Assembly (NCBI RefSeq): GCF_003287935.1
Contig: NZ_CP030287.1
Location: 930,001-994,000 of the forward strand
Length of the DNA stretch: 64,000 nucleotides
Source of the DNA: Streptomyces sp. ICC1
Lineage (GTDB): Bacteria > Actinomycetota > Actinomycetes > Streptomycetales > Streptomycetaceae
Direction of reading: 5' to 3'
Under the pieces are notes generated by a model. The model was given only the letters and a program-made list of their open reading frames with translations. It searched no databases and was not told where the DNA came from. The translations under genes were made by a program, and so were the position numbers. Of the stretch, positions 16,682-28,634 are shown piece by piece; position 1 is the first letter of the stretch, and each line of letters begins with the position of its first letter.

Positions 16682-17875
16682 TCAGGCGAGGTCGCGGCGG
16701 GCGGCGATCTTCGAGGACAGGCCGAAGATCTCGATGAATCCCTGGGCCTTCGACTGGTCGAAGGTGTCGCCCGAGTCGTAGGTCGCGAGGTTGAAGTCGT
16801 ACAGCGACTCGTCGGACTTGCGGCCGGTGACGACGGCGCGGCCGCCGTGGAGGGTCATCCGGATGTCGCCGCTGACGTGCTGGTTGGCCTCGTTGACGAA
16901 ACCGTCCAGCGCCCGCTTGAGCGGGGAGAACCACAGGCCGTCGTAGACCATCTCGCCCCAGCGCTGCTCGACCTGCCGCTTGTAGCGGGCCAGCTCGCGC
17001 TCGACGGTGACGTTCTCGAGCTCCTGATGGGCGGTGATCAGGGCGATCGCGCCGGGAGCCTCGTACACCTCGCGGGATTTGATGCCGACGAGGCGGTCCT
17101 CGACGATGTCGATCCGGCCGACTCCCTGGGCGCCGGCGCGGGCGTTGAGCTGCTGGATGGCCTGGAGCACGGTGACGGGCTTGCCGTCGATGGCAACCGG
17201 GACGCCCTCCTTGAAGGAGATGACGACCTCGTCGGCCTCGCGGGGCAGCGCCGGGTTCGCGGTGTACTCGTAGATGTCCTCGATCGGCGCGTTCCAGATG
17301 TCCTCCAGGAACCCCGTCTCGACGGCGCGTCCGAAGACGTTCTGGTCGATGGAGTACGGGGACTTCTTGGTGGTGGCGATCGGCAGGTCGGCCTTCTCGG
17401 CGAAGGCGATGGCCTTGTCGCGGGTCATCGCGTAGTCGCGGACCGGGGCGATGCACTTGAGGTCGGGGCCGAGTGCGGCGATGCCGGCCTCGAAGCGGAC
17501 CTGGTCGTTGCCCTTGCCGGTGCAGCCGTGGGCGACGACCGATGCGCCGTGCTTGCGGGCGGCGGCGACGAGGTGCTTGACGATGGCCGGCCGCGACAGG
17601 GCGGAGACCAGCGGGTAGCGGTCCATGTAGAGGGCGTTCGCCTTGATCGCCGGAAGGCAGTACTCGTCGGCGAACTCGTCCTTGGCGTCCGCGACCTCGG
17701 CCTCGACCGCGCCGCAGGCGAGCGCCCGCTTGCGGATGACGTCCAGGTCCTCGCCGCCCTGGCCGACGTCCACCGCGACGGCGATGACCTCGGCGCCCGT
17801 CTCCTCGGCGATCCAGCCGATGGCGACGGAGGTGTCCAGACCGCCTGAATAGGCGAGTACGACGCGCTCGGCCAC
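16682..17875 (-). CDS. argG: Argininosuccinate synthase
   Basis: A 397-aa homotetrameric ligase joining citrulline and aspartate with ATP. The N-terminus is [21 protein letters not shown], containing the PP-loop [21 protein letters not shown], a citrulline/ATP-binding region, follows at about residue 115. The GTG at 17875 has GAGGAGGA upstream; a longer frame opens earlier but covers the promoter. Its promoter carries an ARG box, so it should be repressed by ArgR, encoded at 20796-21332. Confidence 0.97.
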   Translation of the reverse strand: MAERVVLAYSGGLDTSVAIGWIAEETGAEVIAVAVDVGQGGEDLDVIRKRALACGAVEAEVADAKDEFADEYCLPAIKANALYMDRYPLVSALSRPAIVKHLVAAARKHGASVVAHGCTGKGNDQVRFEAGIAALGPDLKCIAPVRDYAMTRDKAIAFAEKADLPIATTKKSPYSIDQNVFGRAVETGFLEDIWNAPIEDIYEYTANPALPREADEVVISFKEGVPVAIDGKPVTVLQAIQQLNARAGAQGVGRIDIVEDRLVGIKSREVYEAPGAIALITAHQELENVTVERELARYKRQVEQRWGEMVYDGLWFSPLKRALDGFVNEANQHVSGDIRMTLHGGRAVVTGRKSDESLYDFNLATYDSGDTFDQSKAQGFIEIFGLSSKIAARRDLA

Positions 17876-17904
17876 GGGGTTCCTCCTCACAGGGTGCATC
17901 CAAC

Positions 17905-17940
17905 AGGCATAACTATGCAGTACTCCGTATGTTTCGTCAA
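17905..17940 (-). promoter_or_regulatory. argG promoter with overlapping ARG box
   Basis: On the minus strand: -35 TTGACG, a 17-bp spacer and -10 CATAGT. The palindrome GCATA-AC-TATGC (17907-17918) covers the -10, the expected form of an ArgR operator. Confidence 0.8.
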
Positions 17941-18039
17941 TCGACCTCCGCCGCAATGCCCTGACCTGCCCGAATATCAGGGGCGAGGAGACCGGCACCC
18001 GCATAGGCTCGGTGATCCGCACACCACCAGGGAGGGCCC

Positions 18040-19455
18040 ATGAGCACCGGACGGCCGCACGACACGCAGGAGGGGCACGCGGCGGCGGACGCGCTGCTGC
18101 GCGACGAGGCCGTCCCGCGACCGCTGCTCCCCGGGGCCGGGCCCGACGCGTGGCTGGCCTTCGAGCAGCGGATCCGGCACGCGGGCCGGATGCCGCTGCT
18201 GCCCGACCCCGAGGTACGGCTCTGCCACCCCTCCGGATACGTCCGCGAGGAAGCGCTCGGCGAGGCGGCCCTCGGCGGGGCTCCGGCGCCGCCGGAGCTC
18301 ATCGCGATCCGGACCGCCGACTGGGTGTGGCCCGTGCGCGAACGCGCCCGGCGGCTGCTGGACCGGGCGCTGGCCGCCGACCCCGTGGGCACGCTGACCG
18401 CGCTGACCCCACTCGTCCTGCGGCTCGGCCGGCGCGAGCAGGGCGCCTGGGTGCTGAAGCGGTTCGAGACCGCGCTGCGCACGGAACCCGGCTCGGCTTC
18501 CGTCGTCCTCGCCGCCCACACCGCACTGCACGACAGCGCCGACCCGCCGACCCGCCGGTTCGCCGCACGGCTGACCGTCGCCGCCGGGGGGACCGGCGTA
18601 CGGGAGCTCGCGCGGCGGGCCGCCGGTGAGCCCGACCCGGCCACGGCGAGGCTGTGGACCGACGCCGCACTGCGGGCGCTGGCCACCGACGGGCCGGACC
18701 ACGAGGCGATCGACACCCTGCTCGACGGACACGGCCCGATGGTCCGGGCCGCCGGGGTCACCGCCCTGCGCGGCGCCGGGCGGGCCGGGGAGGCCGGGCG
18801 GCACCTCACCGACCGCTCCGGACTCGTACGGGCCTGCGCGCGCTGGCTCGTTTCCCAGGGCGGCGGGGACCCGTCCGCTCGCTACCTCGCGCTGGTCACG
18901 GCTCCCGGGCCGCTCTCCCCGTACGCGGTGACCGGCTTCTCCGAGTGCGCGAAGCGGGCGGACACCCCGCTGCTGCGCTCCCTGCTCGACCACCCCCACG
19001 GCGCGGTGCGGGCCGCCGCCGTGGCCGGGCTGCGCCGACTCGACGACGCCACCGACGACACGCTCCTGCTCCCCCTGCTGGACGACCCGTCGGCATCGGT
19101 GGCCCGCGAGGCCGCGCTGAGCCTGCTCCCGGTGGCGCGGCGGCTGGACCACGGCCACCTCAGCGAGCGCCTCGGGCACGAACGGCCCCCGCACGTGCGG
19201 CGGTCCGCCTTCCGGCTGCTGCGCGCGCGGGACGGGATCGACGGACTGCGGGCCGCGGTGACCGTGGCGACGGACCCCGACCCGGCGCTGCGCACCATGG
19301 CCCGGGCGGTCGTCGTCGGCTGGAACTGGCAGGCCACGCTGCGCCTGGGGGACGCGGACCTGCCCGAACTGGCCGGCCTGCTCGAGCGGTCCGCGCACCT
19401 GTTCGGCGACCACGAGCTGGGGGTGCGCCGGTCCCGCCTCGGGCTCACCGACTGA
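18040..19455 (+). CDS. HEAT-repeat protein of unknown function
   Basis: Encodes 471 aa, all alpha-helical by composition, with repeated helix pairs rich in Ala, Leu and Arg. Clear HEAT/PBS-lyase-like units occur from about residue 300 onward, such as [24 protein letters not shown] and [24 protein letters not shown]. No signal peptide, membrane segment or catalytic motif is visible, so it is probably a cytosolic scaffold. AGGGAGG lies just upstream of ATG 18040. It is divergent from argG and followed 42 bp later by a PPOX-fold gene. Confidence 0.8.
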   Translation: MSTGRPHDTQEGHAAADALLRDEAVPRPLLPGAGPDAWLAFEQRIRHAGRMPLLPDPEVRLCHPSGYVREEALGEAALGGAPAPPELIAIRTADWVWPVRERARRLLDRALAADPVGTLTALTPLVLRLGRREQGAWVLKRFETALRTEPGSASVVLAAHTALHDSADPPTRRFAARLTVAAGGTGVRELARRAAGEPDPATARLWTDAALRALATDGPDHEAIDTLLDGHGPMVRAAGVTALRGAGRAGEAGRHLTDRSGLVRACARWLVSQGGGDPSARYLALVTAPGPLSPYAVTGFSECAKRADTPLLRSLLDHPHGAVRAAAVAGLRRLDDATDDTLLLPLLDDPSASVAREAALSLLPVARRLDHGHLSERLGHERPPHVRRSAFRLLRARDGIDGLRAAVTVATDPDPALRTMARAVVVGWNWQATLRLGDADLPELAGLLERSAHLFGDHELGVRRSRLGLTD

Positions 19456-19497
19456 GCCCCTCCGGGTGGACCAGGGACCTGGGGCGATAATCCTGTC

Positions 19498-20079
<582 letters not shown>

Positions 20080-20082
20080 CAT

Positions 20083-20772
20083 GTGCTGCGTACCGCTGTC
20101 GCCCTCGCCTCACTGATCGTCACCAGCCTGCTGCCCCAAGGCGATCCGCCGCTGCCCGCCCGTCTCGCCGACACCGGCGGCGGCAGCCAGCTGATCACCG
20201 CGGTCGCCCCCGCCCCCGGGTCCACGACGGGCCGCCTGACGTGGTGGGACCTGCGGGCGGGGCGCTGGTACGAGGCCGGCGGCGCGCCCGCCCGCTTCGG
20301 CGCGAACGGCCTGACCGCGGGCGGGTCCCGGGTCCAGGGCACGAACACCACGCCGGCGGGCCTGTACGCGCTCCCCTACGCCTTCGGCATCGCGCACGCC
20401 CCGGCCGGGACGGAGTACGGCTACCGGCGGGTGACTCCCGCCTCCTGGTGGTGCCAGGACAACGCCTCGGGCAGCTACAACCGCTGGGTGGAGCCGCTGC
20501 CCGCGGACTGCGCGCCGGGCGAGGCCGAGCACCTGGTCTCGTACACGAAGCAGTACGCGCACGCGCTGGTCATCGCCTTCAACTACGACCGCCCCGTACG
20601 GGGCCGGGGCGCGGGCATCTTCCTGCACGTCGACGGCAAGGGCGCGACGGCCGGCTGCGTCTCGGTCCCCGAGGGGGCCATGCGCGCGATCCTGCGCTGG
20701 GCGAACCCGCGCCGCCACCCGCACATCGCGATCGGCACGGAGTCGGGCGCACTGGCGGTCACCCGGTACTGA
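20083..20772 (+). CDS. Secreted L,D-transpeptidase (YkuD-like)
   Basis: Encodes 229 aa. A short hydrophobic N-terminus (LRTAVALASLIVTSLLP) serves as signal peptide or anchor. The C-terminal part has the catalytic motif HVDGKGATAGCVSVPEGAMR, matching the HxxxxxxxxGCxx(R/S) pattern of L,D-transpeptidases, with Cys as the nucleophile. These enzymes make 3-3 peptidoglycan cross-links or attach proteins to the wall. The GTG start lies 3 nt after the preceding stop, so translation is likely coupled. It converges with argR. Confidence 0.85.
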   Translation: MLRTAVALASLIVTSLLPQGDPPLPARLADTGGGSQLITAVAPAPGSTTGRLTWWDLRAGRWYEAGGAPARFGANGLTAGGSRVQGTNTTPAGLYALPYAFGIAHAPAGTEYGYRRVTPASWWCQDNASGSYNRWVEPLPADCAPGEAEHLVSYTKQYAHALVIAFNYDRPVRGRGAGIFLHVDGKGATAGCVSVPEGAMRAILRWANPRRHPHIAIGTESGALAVTRY

Positions 20773-20795
20773 TCCGCGCGGGCGGGCCGCCGGGC

Positions 20796-21332
20796 TCAGC
20801 TCTCCTTCTGGGCCAGCCTCAGCAGGTGGTCGGCCAGGGCCTGGCCGCCCGCGGGGTCGCGGCTGATCAGCATCAGGGTGTCGTCGCCCGCGATCGTGCC
20901 GAGGATCGCCTGGAGCTCGGCCTGGTCGATCGCCGAGGCGAGGAACTGGGCCGCACCGGGCGGGGTGCGCAGGACCACGAGGTTCGCGGAGGCCTCCGCC
21001 GAGATCAGCAGTTCGCCGGAGAGGCGCCGCATGCGCTCCTCCTTCGCCGACTCGCCGAGCGGCGCCTGCGGGGTGCGGAAGCCGCCCTCGCTGGGCACCG
21101 CGTAGATCAGCTCGCCGCCGGTGTTGCGGATCTTCACCGCGCCGAGCTCGTCGAGGTCGCGGCTGAGCGTCGCCTGGGTGACGCTCAGCCCGTCGTCGGC
21201 GAGCAGCTTGGCCAGCTGGCTCTGGGAGCGGACCGGCTGCCGGTTGAGGATGTCCACGATCCGGCGGTGGCGGGCGGTGCGGGTCTGCGGAACGGACTGG
21301 CTGTTCTGCTCGTGTTCCTGCGCCTGACTCAT
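20796..21332 (-). CDS. argR: Arginine repressor
   Basis: A 178-aa hexameric transcription factor that binds ARG boxes with arginine as corepressor. The N-terminal winged helix is [20 protein letters not shown], continuing [24 protein letters not shown] (about residues 21-63). The C-terminal oligomerisation/arginine-binding domain contains [16 protein letters not shown] with the DD pair of the corepressor site. It is the last gene of argC-J-B-D-R. Its likely targets are the boxes at 17905 and 25778. Confidence 0.97.
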   Translation of the reverse strand: MSQAQEHEQNSQSVPQTRTARHRRIVDILNRQPVRSQSQLAKLLADDGLSVTQATLSRDLDELGAVKIRNTGGELIYAVPSEGGFRTPQAPLGESAKEERMRRLSGELLISAEASANLVVLRTPPGAAQFLASAIDQAELQAILGTIAGDDTLMLISRDPAGGQALADHLLRLAQKES

Positions 21333-21354
21333 CGTCGTCCCATTCCCCGGTTCA

Positions 21355-22569
21355 TCATCCGTCCACGTCCGCGGCGGACTTCGCCGCGTCCAGCACGCCG
21401 GGCAGGGCCCGCAGGAACGCGTCCACCTCGGCCTCGGACAGTACGAACGGCGGCATCAGCCGTACGACGTCGGGGGCGGGCGCGTTGACCAGGAAGCCGG
21501 CGTCCTGAGCCGCGCGCTGCACCTGCGGCGCGAGCGGCTCGGTCAGCACGATACCCAGCAGGAGGCCGGCGCCGCGGACGTGGGAGACGAGAGGGTGTGC
21601 GGATCCTTCGATTCCGCCGCGCAGCCGCTCGCCCCGCTCCTTGACCCGGTCGAGGAGGCCTTCGGCGGCGATGGTCTCGATGACGGCGAGGCCTGCGGCA
21701 CACGCGACGGGGTTGCCCCCGAAGGTGGTGCCGTGCTGGCCCGGCTGGAGCAGGTCGGCCACGGGGCCGAAGGCGGCCACGGCGCCGATCGGCAGACCGC
21801 CGCCGAGGCCCTTCGCGAGTGTGACGAGATCGGGCTCGACACTTTCGTGGGCCTGGTGTTCGAACCACTGGCCGCAGCGTCCGATGCCGGTCTGCACCTC
21901 GTCGAGGACGAGCAGGGTGCCGGTGGCCCGGGTGATCTCGCGGGCGGCCGTCAGATAGCCGGCCGGCGGCACGACGACGCCGTTCTCGCCCTGGATCGGC
22001 TCGATGACCACGAGCGCGGTCTCTTCGGTGACGGCGGCCCGCAGGGCCTCCACGTCGCCGTACGGGACGTGGGTGACGTCTCCGGGCAGGGGCAGGAAGG
22101 GGGCTTGCTTCTTGGGCTGGCCGGTGAGCGCGAGGGCGCCCATGGTGCGGCCGTGGAAGCCGCCGTCGGTGGCGACCATGTGGGTCCGCCCGGTCAGCCG
22201 GCCGATCTTGAAGGCGGCTTCGACGGCCTCGGCACCGGAGTTGCAGAAGAAAATCTTGCCGGTGCGCCCGAAGAGCTGGAGCAGCCGTTCGCCGAGCGCG
22301 AGGACCGGCTCGGAGGCGTAGAGGTTGGAGACGTGGCCGAGGGTGGAGACCTGGGCCGTGACGGCCTCGACGATCGCCGGGTGGGCGTGGCCGAGGGCGT
22401 TGACCGCGATGCCGCCGACGAAGTCGGTGTACTGCTTGCCGTCCGCGTCCCAGACCTGTGCGCCCTCACCGCGTACGAGGGCCAGCGCGGGGGTGCCGTA
22501 GTTGTTGGTCAGCGCGCCCTGCCAGCGGGCGGCGAAGTGCTGGTTGCTGGTGGCCTGGTTTCCGGTCAT
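21355..22569 (-). CDS. argD: Acetylornithine aminotransferase
   Basis: A 404-aa class III PLP enzyme that converts N-acetylglutamate semialdehyde to N-acetylornithine. Motifs seen: [17 protein letters not shown] (PLP phosphate binding), [15 protein letters not shown] (Asp to the pyridine N) and [14 protein letters not shown] (Schiff-base Lys). Its ATG overlaps the argB stop as ATGA, so the genes are translationally coupled. A 22-bp gap separates it from argR. Confidence 0.97.
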   Translation of the reverse strand: MTGNQATSNQHFAARWQGALTNNYGTPALALVRGEGAQVWDADGKQYTDFVGGIAVNALGHAHPAIVEAVTAQVSTLGHVSNLYASEPVLALGERLLQLFGRTGKIFFCNSGAEAVEAAFKIGRLTGRTHMVATDGGFHGRTMGALALTGQPKKQAPFLPLPGDVTHVPYGDVEALRAAVTEETALVVIEPIQGENGVVVPPAGYLTAAREITRATGTLLVLDEVQTGIGRCGQWFEHQAHESVEPDLVTLAKGLGGGLPIGAVAAFGPVADLLQPGQHGTTFGGNPVACAAGLAVIETIAAEGLLDRVKERGERLRGGIEGSAHPLVSHVRGAGLLLGIVLTEPLAPQVQRAAQDAGFLVNAPAPDVVRLMPPFVLSEAEVDAFLRALPGVLDAAKSAADVDG

Positions 22570-23474
22570 GCGGGTTCCCCTCCCTGTGCGTCGGGCACGA
22601 CCATCGTGCCGATTCCCTCGTCGGTGAAGATCTCGAGCAGGATCGAGTGCTGGACCCGGCCGTCGATCACTCGGGCGGTGGTCACCCCGTTGCGGACGGC
22701 GTGCAGGCAGCCCTCCATCTTCGGGACCATGCCGCTGGACAGCTCGGGCAGCAGCTTCTCCAGCTGGCTGACGGTGAGCCGGCTGATGACCTCGTCGCTG
22801 TTCGGCCAGTCCGCGTACAGCCCCTCCACGTCGGTGAGGACCATCAGCGTCTCGGCGCCGAGCGCCGCCGCGAGGGCCGCGGCCGCCGTGTCGGCGTTCA
22901 CGTTGTAGACGTGGTGGTCGTCGGCGCTGCGCGCGATGGAGGAGATGACCGGGATCCGGCCGTCCGCCAGCAGGGCCTCGATCGCGCCCGTGTCGATGGC
23001 GGTGATCTCGCCGACCCGCCCGATGTCGACGCTCTCGCCGTCGATCTCGGGGGTGTGCTTGGTGGCGGTGATGGTGTGGGCGTCCTCGCCGGTCATGCCG
23101 ACGGCGAGCGGCCCGTGCTGGTTGAGCAGCCCGACCAGCTCGCGCTGGACCTGCCCGGCCAGCACCATGCGCACGACGTCCATCGCCTCCGGCGTGGTGA
23201 CCCGCAGGCCCGCCTTGAACTCGCTGACCAGGCCCTGCTTGTCCAGCTGGGCGTTGATCTGCGGACCGCCGCCGTGCACGACGACGGGCTTGAGGCCGGC
23301 CTGGCGCAGGAAGACGACGTCCTGGGCGAAGGCCGCCTTCAGGTCCTCGTCGATCATGGCGTTCCCGCCGAACTTGATGACGACGACCTTGCCGTTGTGG
23401 CGGGTCAGCCAGGGCAGGGCCTCGATGAGGATCTCGGCCTTGGGCAGCGCGGTGTGCCTGCGTGCGGTACTCAT
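22566..23474 (-). CDS. argB: Acetylglutamate kinase
   Basis: A 302-aa amino-acid-kinase-family enzyme that phosphorylates N-acetylglutamate, the usual arginine feedback point. The nucleotide-binding motif [12 protein letters not shown] is near residue 33 and [14 protein letters not shown] near 70, with the distal [13 protein letters not shown] loop. The ATG at 23474 overlaps the argJ stop by 4 nt. The same frame runs open antisense far upstream through argJ, but that part is a shadow. Confidence 0.97.
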   Translation of the reverse strand: MSTARRHTALPKAEILIEALPWLTRHNGKVVVIKFGGNAMIDEDLKAAFAQDVVFLRQAGLKPVVVHGGGPQINAQLDKQGLVSEFKAGLRVTTPEAMDVVRMVLAGQVQRELVGLLNQHGPLAVGMTGEDAHTITATKHTPEIDGESVDIGRVGEITAIDTGAIEALLADGRIPVISSIARSADDHHVYNVNADTAAAALAAALGAETLMVLTDVEGLYADWPNSDEVISRLTVSQLEKLLPELSSGMVPKMEGCLHAVRNGVTTARVIDGRVQHSILLEIFTDEGIGTMVVPDAQGGEPA

Positions 23475-24628
23475 GAGGAGTACGCGCTGTTCTCGTGGAC
23501 GTACTCGGCGGTCAGGTCGTTGGCCCAGATGACCGCGGACTCGGACCCGGTGGCCAGGTCGGCGGTGATGCGGACCTCGCGGTCCTTCATCGAGACCAGG
23601 TCGCGGTCCTCGCCGACGGAGCCGTTCTTGCAGACCCAGACGCCGTTGATGGCCACGTTCAGCCGGTCCGGGTCGAAGGCCGCCTTCGTGGTGCCGATCG
23701 CGGACAGGACGCGGCCCCAGTTCGGGTCCTCGCCGTGGATGGCGCACTTGAGCAGGTTGTTGCGGGCGATGGACCGGCCGACCTCGACCGCGTCGTCCTC
23801 GGTGGCCGCGCCGACGACCTCGATGCGGATGTCCTTGCTGGCGCCCTCGGCGTCGCCGATCAGCTGGCGGGCCAGGTCGTCGCAGACCGTGCGCACGGCT
23901 TCCGCGAACTCCTCGTACGCCGGCACCCGGCCGGACGCGCCCGAGGCGAGCAGCAGCACCGTGTCGTTGGTGGACATGCAGCCGTCGGAGTCGACCCGGT
24001 CGAAGGTGGTGCGGGTCGCGGAGCGCAGCGCCTTGTCGAGGGTGGCGCTGTCCAGGTCGGCGTCGGTGGTGAGGACGACGAGCATGGTGGCCAGGCCGGG
24101 GGCGAGCATGCCCGCGCCCTTGGCCATGCCGCCGACGGTCCAGCCGTCCTTGGTCGCCACGGCCGTCTTGTGCACGGTGTCCGTGGTCTTGATGGCGATG
24201 GCGGCGGCCTCGCCGCCGTCGGCGGAGAGCGCGGCGACCGCGGTCCCGATGCCGGGCAGCAGCTTGTCCATGGGCAGCAGGACGCCGATCAGGCCGGTGG
24301 ACGCGACGGCGACCTCGCCGGCGTTGACCTCTCCGCCGAGGGCCTCGGCGACCTTCTCGGCGGTGGCGTGGGTGTCCTGGAAGCCCCTGGGTCCGGTGCA
24401 CGCGTTGGCGCCGCCGGAGTTGAGGACCACCGCGCTGACGGCGGCGCCCCGCAGGACCTGCTCGGACCAGTGGACCGGAGCGGCCTTGACGCGGTTGGAG
24501 GTGAAGACGCCCGCGGCGGCCAGACGCGGCCCGTTGTTGACCACGAGGGCCAGGTCCGGATTGCCGTTTGCCTTGATCCCGGCGGCGATGCCTGCCGCCG
24601 TGAACCCCTGTGCTGCCGTGACGCTCAC
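23471..24628 (-). CDS. argJ: Bifunctional ornithine acetyltransferase / N-acetylglutamate synthase
   Basis: A 385-aa Ntn-hydrolase-type enzyme that recycles the acetyl group between acetylornithine and glutamate. The proform self-cleaves before the Thr in the [16 protein letters not shown] segment; the preceding KGAGMLAP is the family signature. [17 protein letters not shown] is also typical. A GTG start at 24628 is assumed. It sits between argC (88-bp gap) and argB (4-nt overlap). Whether it is bifunctional or accepts only acetylornithine cannot be told from sequence. Confidence 0.95.
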   Translation of the reverse strand: MSVTAAQGFTAAGIAAGIKANGNPDLALVVNNGPRLAAAGVFTSNRVKAAPVHWSEQVLRGAAVSAVVLNSGGANACTGPRGFQDTHATAEKVAEALGGEVNAGEVAVASTGLIGVLLPMDKLLPGIGTAVAALSADGGEAAAIAIKTTDTVHKTAVATKDGWTVGGMAKGAGMLAPGLATMLVVLTTDADLDSATLDKALRSATRTTFDRVDSDGCMSTNDTVLLLASGASGRVPAYEEFAEAVRTVCDDLARQLIGDAEGASKDIRIEVVGAATEDDAVEVGRSIARNNLLKCAIHGEDPNWGRVLSAIGTTKAAFDPDRLNVAINGVWVCKNGSVGEDRDLVSMKDREVRITADLATGSESAVIWANDLTAEYVHENSAYSS

Positions 24629-24716
24629 TGCATCTCCTCGTTCGCTTCTCCGCCCGCGCAGCGCGCCCGTGCGGCCGTCGTCCTCGTCCGCAGCCCGGTG
24701 GCTGCCCGTTCGTCGC

Positions 24717-25813
<1,097 letters not shown>

Positions 25814-25944
25814 GAGGCCCGGAGGGCCCGGAAACAGGACAACGCCCGCCGGCTCGCGGCCCCGGCGGTACGGGGACTGCGGGTGATCCGGTCGGGCGTC
25901 GAAGGGCGGGGCCCCGGGGTGGTCCGGGCAGCGGGCCTGGAAGG

Positions 25945-26343
25945 TCAGGAGCGCGCCCGCTTCTCGGCCTTCTCGGCCTGCATCTGCTTGATGCGGACGG
26001 TCTCCTTGCGGACCTCGGCCTGGGTGGAGCGCTCCTTGACGAGCCACTCGGGCATGTCCTGCTTCAGGGCCTCGATCTGCTCGGTCGTGAGCGCGTCGGC
26101 GATGCCGCCGCGCGCCAGGCCGGCGATGGAGATGCCGAGCTTCGCCGCGACCACCGGACGGGGGTGCGGGCCGTTGCTCCGCAGGTCCTGCAGCCACTGG
26201 GGCGGCTCGGCCTGGAGGGCGGCCAGCTCGGTGCGCGAGACGACACCCTCCTGGAACTCGGCGGGGGTGGCCTCGAGGTACACACCCAGCTTCTTCGCCG
26301 CGGTCGCGGGCTTCATGGTCTGGGCGCTCTGGTGCGACGTCAT
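25945..26343 (-). CDS. DUF5997 family protein
   Basis: Encodes 132 aa from ATG 26343 (MTSHQSAQTMKPATAAKKLG). It is basic and helical, with a repeated theme 'xxxKLGxxxxxxPxxFQ' near the N-terminus and a charged C-terminal coiled segment (TVRIKQMQAEKAEKRARS). It matches the small actinobacterial DUF5997 family, which has no known function. It is transcribed divergently from a LysR-type effector-domain gene 58 bp away, an arrangement that recurs in actinobacteria and suggests a shared role. Confidence 0.8.
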   Translation of the reverse strand: MTSHQSAQTMKPATAAKKLGVYLEATPAEFQEGVVSRTELAALQAEPPQWLQDLRSNGPHPRPVVAAKLGISIAGLARGGIADALTTEQIEALKQDMPEWLVKERSTQAEVRKETVRIKQMQAEKAEKRARS

Positions 26344-26401
26344 GGGGTCAAGGGTATCGAGCGTGTGCACCACCTCCGACCACGGCCGGTAATCTGGCCG
26401 G

Positions 26402-27199
26402 GTGACAGACTCCGTGGCGCCCCCGTCGTTCCAGCTCGCTTACGTCCCCGGGGTGACTCCCACCAAGTGGGTGCGGATCTGGAAGGAACGCCTGCCCGAC
26501 GTCCCGCTGACCCTCGTGCCGGTCACCCCCGCCGAGGCTCCGGCCCTGCTGCGCGCCAAGGGCGCCGACGCCGGTTTCGTGCGGCTGCCGATCGACCGGA
26601 CGGACCTCAGCGCGATCCCGCTGTACACGGAGACCACGGTCGTGGTGATCCCGAAGGACCACGTCGCGGCGGCGGCCGAGGAGCTGTCCCTCGCGGACCT
26701 CGCGGACGAGATCGTGCTCCACCCGCTCGACGACACCCTCGACTGGGAGCAGCTGCCGGGCAAGCCCGCGCGGGAGCGGCCCGAGACGACGGCCGACGCG
26801 ATCGAGCTGGTGGCGGCGGGCATCGGAGTCCTCGCGGTCCCGCAGTCGCTCGCGCGCCTGCACCACCGCAAGGACCTCACCTACCGGACGCTCCTGGACG
26901 CGCCGGAGTCGCGCGTCGCACTGTCCTGGCCCGAGGCGGAGGACACCCCCGAGCTGGTCGAGGAGTTCATCGGCATCGTGCGCGGCCGGACCGTCAACAG
27001 CTCGCGCGGCCGCGGGCGCACCCAGCCCGAGCCCGAGCAGAAGAAGGACAAGGACAAGGCCAAGGCGAAGCCGCAGCGCCAGCCGGCCCCCCGCGGGGGC
27101 GGCAAGCCGGCCGCCAAGAACCCGCGGGCGGGCGGCCCCAAGAGCGGCAAGGCCGTGGCCAAGTCCACCGGCAAGCGCGGCAAGCCCCGCGGCCGCTGA
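26402..27199 (+). CDS. LysR-type substrate-binding domain protein without HTH
   Basis: Encodes 265 aa. Residues about 8-200 form a periplasmic-binding-like effector domain as in LysR regulators (FQLAYVPGVTPTKWVRIWKE ... VVIPKDHVAAAAEELSLADL). The N-terminal winged helix is absent. Instead the last 60 residues are a Lys/Arg/Gly-rich tail (KKDKDKAKAKPQRQPAPRGG), which could bind nucleic acid non-specifically. The start is GTG 26402, divergent from the DUF5997 gene. A role as regulator, co-regulator or RNA-binding protein cannot be separated from sequence. Confidence 0.8.
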   Translation: MTDSVAPPSFQLAYVPGVTPTKWVRIWKERLPDVPLTLVPVTPAEAPALLRAKGADAGFVRLPIDRTDLSAIPLYTETTVVVIPKDHVAAAAEELSLADLADEIVLHPLDDTLDWEQLPGKPARERPETTADAIELVAAGIGVLAVPQSLARLHHRKDLTYRTLLDAPESRVALSWPEAEDTPELVEEFIGIVRGRTVNSSRGRGRTQPEPEQKKDKDKAKAKPQRQPAPRGGGKPAAKNPRAGGPKSGKAVAKSTGKRGKPRGR

Positions 27200-27210
27200 T
27201 CCCGGTCGCC

Positions 27211-28023
27211 GTGGAGCGTGCGGACGCCGGGATCGGGGCCCTCGTGCGGCTGCTGGACTCGGACACGGGCGAAGAGGCCGAGGACGCCCAGCACGCGCTG
27301 ATCCGCCTCGGTCCGCGCGTCCTTGACCAGGTGATCGCGGCCGTGCCGGGCCTGGGCGCCTTCGGGCAGCTCTGCGCCGTCGACGTCTTCAACGCGCTGA
27401 AGGACCCCCGGCCGGGCGAGGTCCTGACCGGCCTGCTGGACAGCACGGACTCCACCGTCCGGCAGTGGGCCGCCGAGTCCCTCGGCGAGCTCGGGATCCG
27501 GGCGGCCGTGCCGCGCCTGCTGGCCCTGTACGCGTCCCTCCTCGGCACCGGGGTCGATCCCTTGGAGTGCGAGGGCGAGGCGGTGCGCTGGGCGCTCACC
27601 GAGCTCGGCGGCCGCCGGGAGGTGCTGCCGCCCCGCGCCGGCGCCCTGGCCCGACGGTACGAGGCCTTGCAGGGCGGCCGGGCCTGGCCGGTGGCCGACC
27701 TGGCCGAGGCGGTCTCGGACCTGGCCGGTCACGGTCAGGCGGTGTACGGCTTCGGCCTCTTGCGGATCGGAGCCGAGCGGCGGGCCTCCCACGCGGGCGG
27801 GGGCATCGACTGGGCGTCCGAGGTCGACTGGGGCGCGCCGTGGCCCGAGCTCGTGGCGGCCTGCCGCGAGTGGGCCCTGCTGGCCGCCGAGGCCGCCGGC
27901 CCCGGGCCCGGGTCCGGCTCCGCGCCCGGCTCCGCGCCCGGCTCCGCGCCCGGCTCCGCGCCCGGCTCCGGACTCGTCGCGCGGATCGACTGGGTCGACG
28001 CCTCGGACGTGCGCGCTCCGTAG
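27211..28023 (+). CDS. HEAT-repeat protein with Ala-Pro-Gly-Ser repeat tail
   Basis: About 270 aa from GTG 27211, 11 bp after the previous stop; no clear ribosome site is seen, so the start is tentative. The N-terminal half has HEAT-like helix pairs (IGALVRLLDSDTGEEAEDAQ, EVLTGLLDSTDSTVRQWAAE, LGELGIRAAVPRLLALYASL). Near the C-terminus a GSAP repeat is encoded by four perfect 12-bp DNA units. No membrane or catalytic signature is seen. Function unknown. Confidence 0.7.
   Translation: MERADAGIGALVRLLDSDTGEEAEDAQHALIRLGPRVLDQVIAAVPGLGAFGQLCAVDVFNALKDPRPGEVLTGLLDSTDSTVRQWAAESLGELGIRAAVPRLLALYASLLGTGVDPLECEGEAVRWALTELGGRREVLPPRAGALARRYEALQGGRAWPVADLAEAVSDLAGHGQAVYGFGLLRIGAERRASHAGGGIDWASEVDWGAPWPELVAACREWALLAAEAAGPGPGSGSAPGSAPGSAPGSAPGSGLVARIDWVDASDVRAP
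27916..27970. repeat. 12-bp tandem repeat (GGCTCCGCGCCC) x4
   Basis: Four identical units occupy 27916-27963, followed by a partial fifth. They encode GSAP repeats in the protein at 27211. Copy number is likely to vary between strains by slippage. Confidence 0.95.
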
Positions 28024-28027
28024 GAAC

Positions 28028-28471
28028 TCATCGGGCGAGGACCACCACGACGCACCCGTGGATCAGCGCCGACACCGCGATCAGCAGGCACGCGACACCC
28101 GTCGCGAACGATGCGCCGATCCGGTGGCGGGTGGGGTCCGCGAAGACGGCGAGCGGCAGGACCAGGGCCGGGAACAGGAAGATGAAGAACCCGTCGTAGA
28201 AGCCGAAGAAGGCGGTCGGCAGGAGCAGGCACCCGGCGATCGCGCAGGCCGCCCCGAAGGCCGCCCGGTGGCCCCGGAAGGCCAGCGGGGCGGCGGCCAG
28301 CAGGGCGGCGGCGAAGAAGGCGAGGGCCGGCAGGCCGTGCGCGAGCATCAGCAGCCCGGGCACCGGCGGCAGCGCGCACGCGGCCGCCGCGATCTTGGTC
28401 TGCCACGCATGGGCCGCCCCTGCCGTCCGAACCCCTGCCGTCCGAACCTCCGCCGCCTCGACGTGCGCCAT
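28028..28471 (-). CDS. Small integral membrane protein
   Basis: Encodes 147 aa with about four hydrophobic segments (IAAAACALPPVPGLLMLA, LAFFAAALLAAAPLAF, FFIFLFPALVLPLAVFA, VACLLIAVSALIHGCVVVVL) after a 25-residue polar N-terminus. No family motif is recognised. It converges with the HEAT gene (4-bp gap) and is divergent from a secreted protein gene. Function unknown. Confidence 0.65.
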   Translation of the reverse strand: MAHVEAAEVRTAGVRTAGAAHAWQTKIAAAACALPPVPGLLMLAHGLPALAFFAAALLAAAPLAFRGHRAAFGAACAIAGCLLLPTAFFGFYDGFFIFLFPALVLPLAVFADPTRHRIGASFATGVACLLIAVSALIHGCVVVVLAR

Positions 28472-28634
28472 GACCGTTCCCCCGAACCCGAAGCCATATT
28501 GAACGCGTTCAACATAGCGGCATTCGCACTCACGAGCGGCGCCCGGGGGTCATTGCGTCCGTCACACACCCATCCCTATAGTCACTTCGTATTCATTTCG
28601 TCACACTGAGTGAACAACTGAACTGGGGGCAAGG

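Noticed and set aside
18654..19490. Alternative frames over the HEAT gene
   Set aside because: Arg/Pro/Gly-rich composition without domains; the 471-aa frame has a ribosome site and HEAT pattern.
22566..24401. 611-codon version of argB
   Set aside because: The extra N-terminal sequence is an out-of-frame shadow of argJ; ATG 23474 overlaps the argJ stop and gives a normal-length kinase.
27900..27975. Possible CRISPR array
   Set aside because: Units are contiguous 12-mers with no spacers and lie inside a coding frame.
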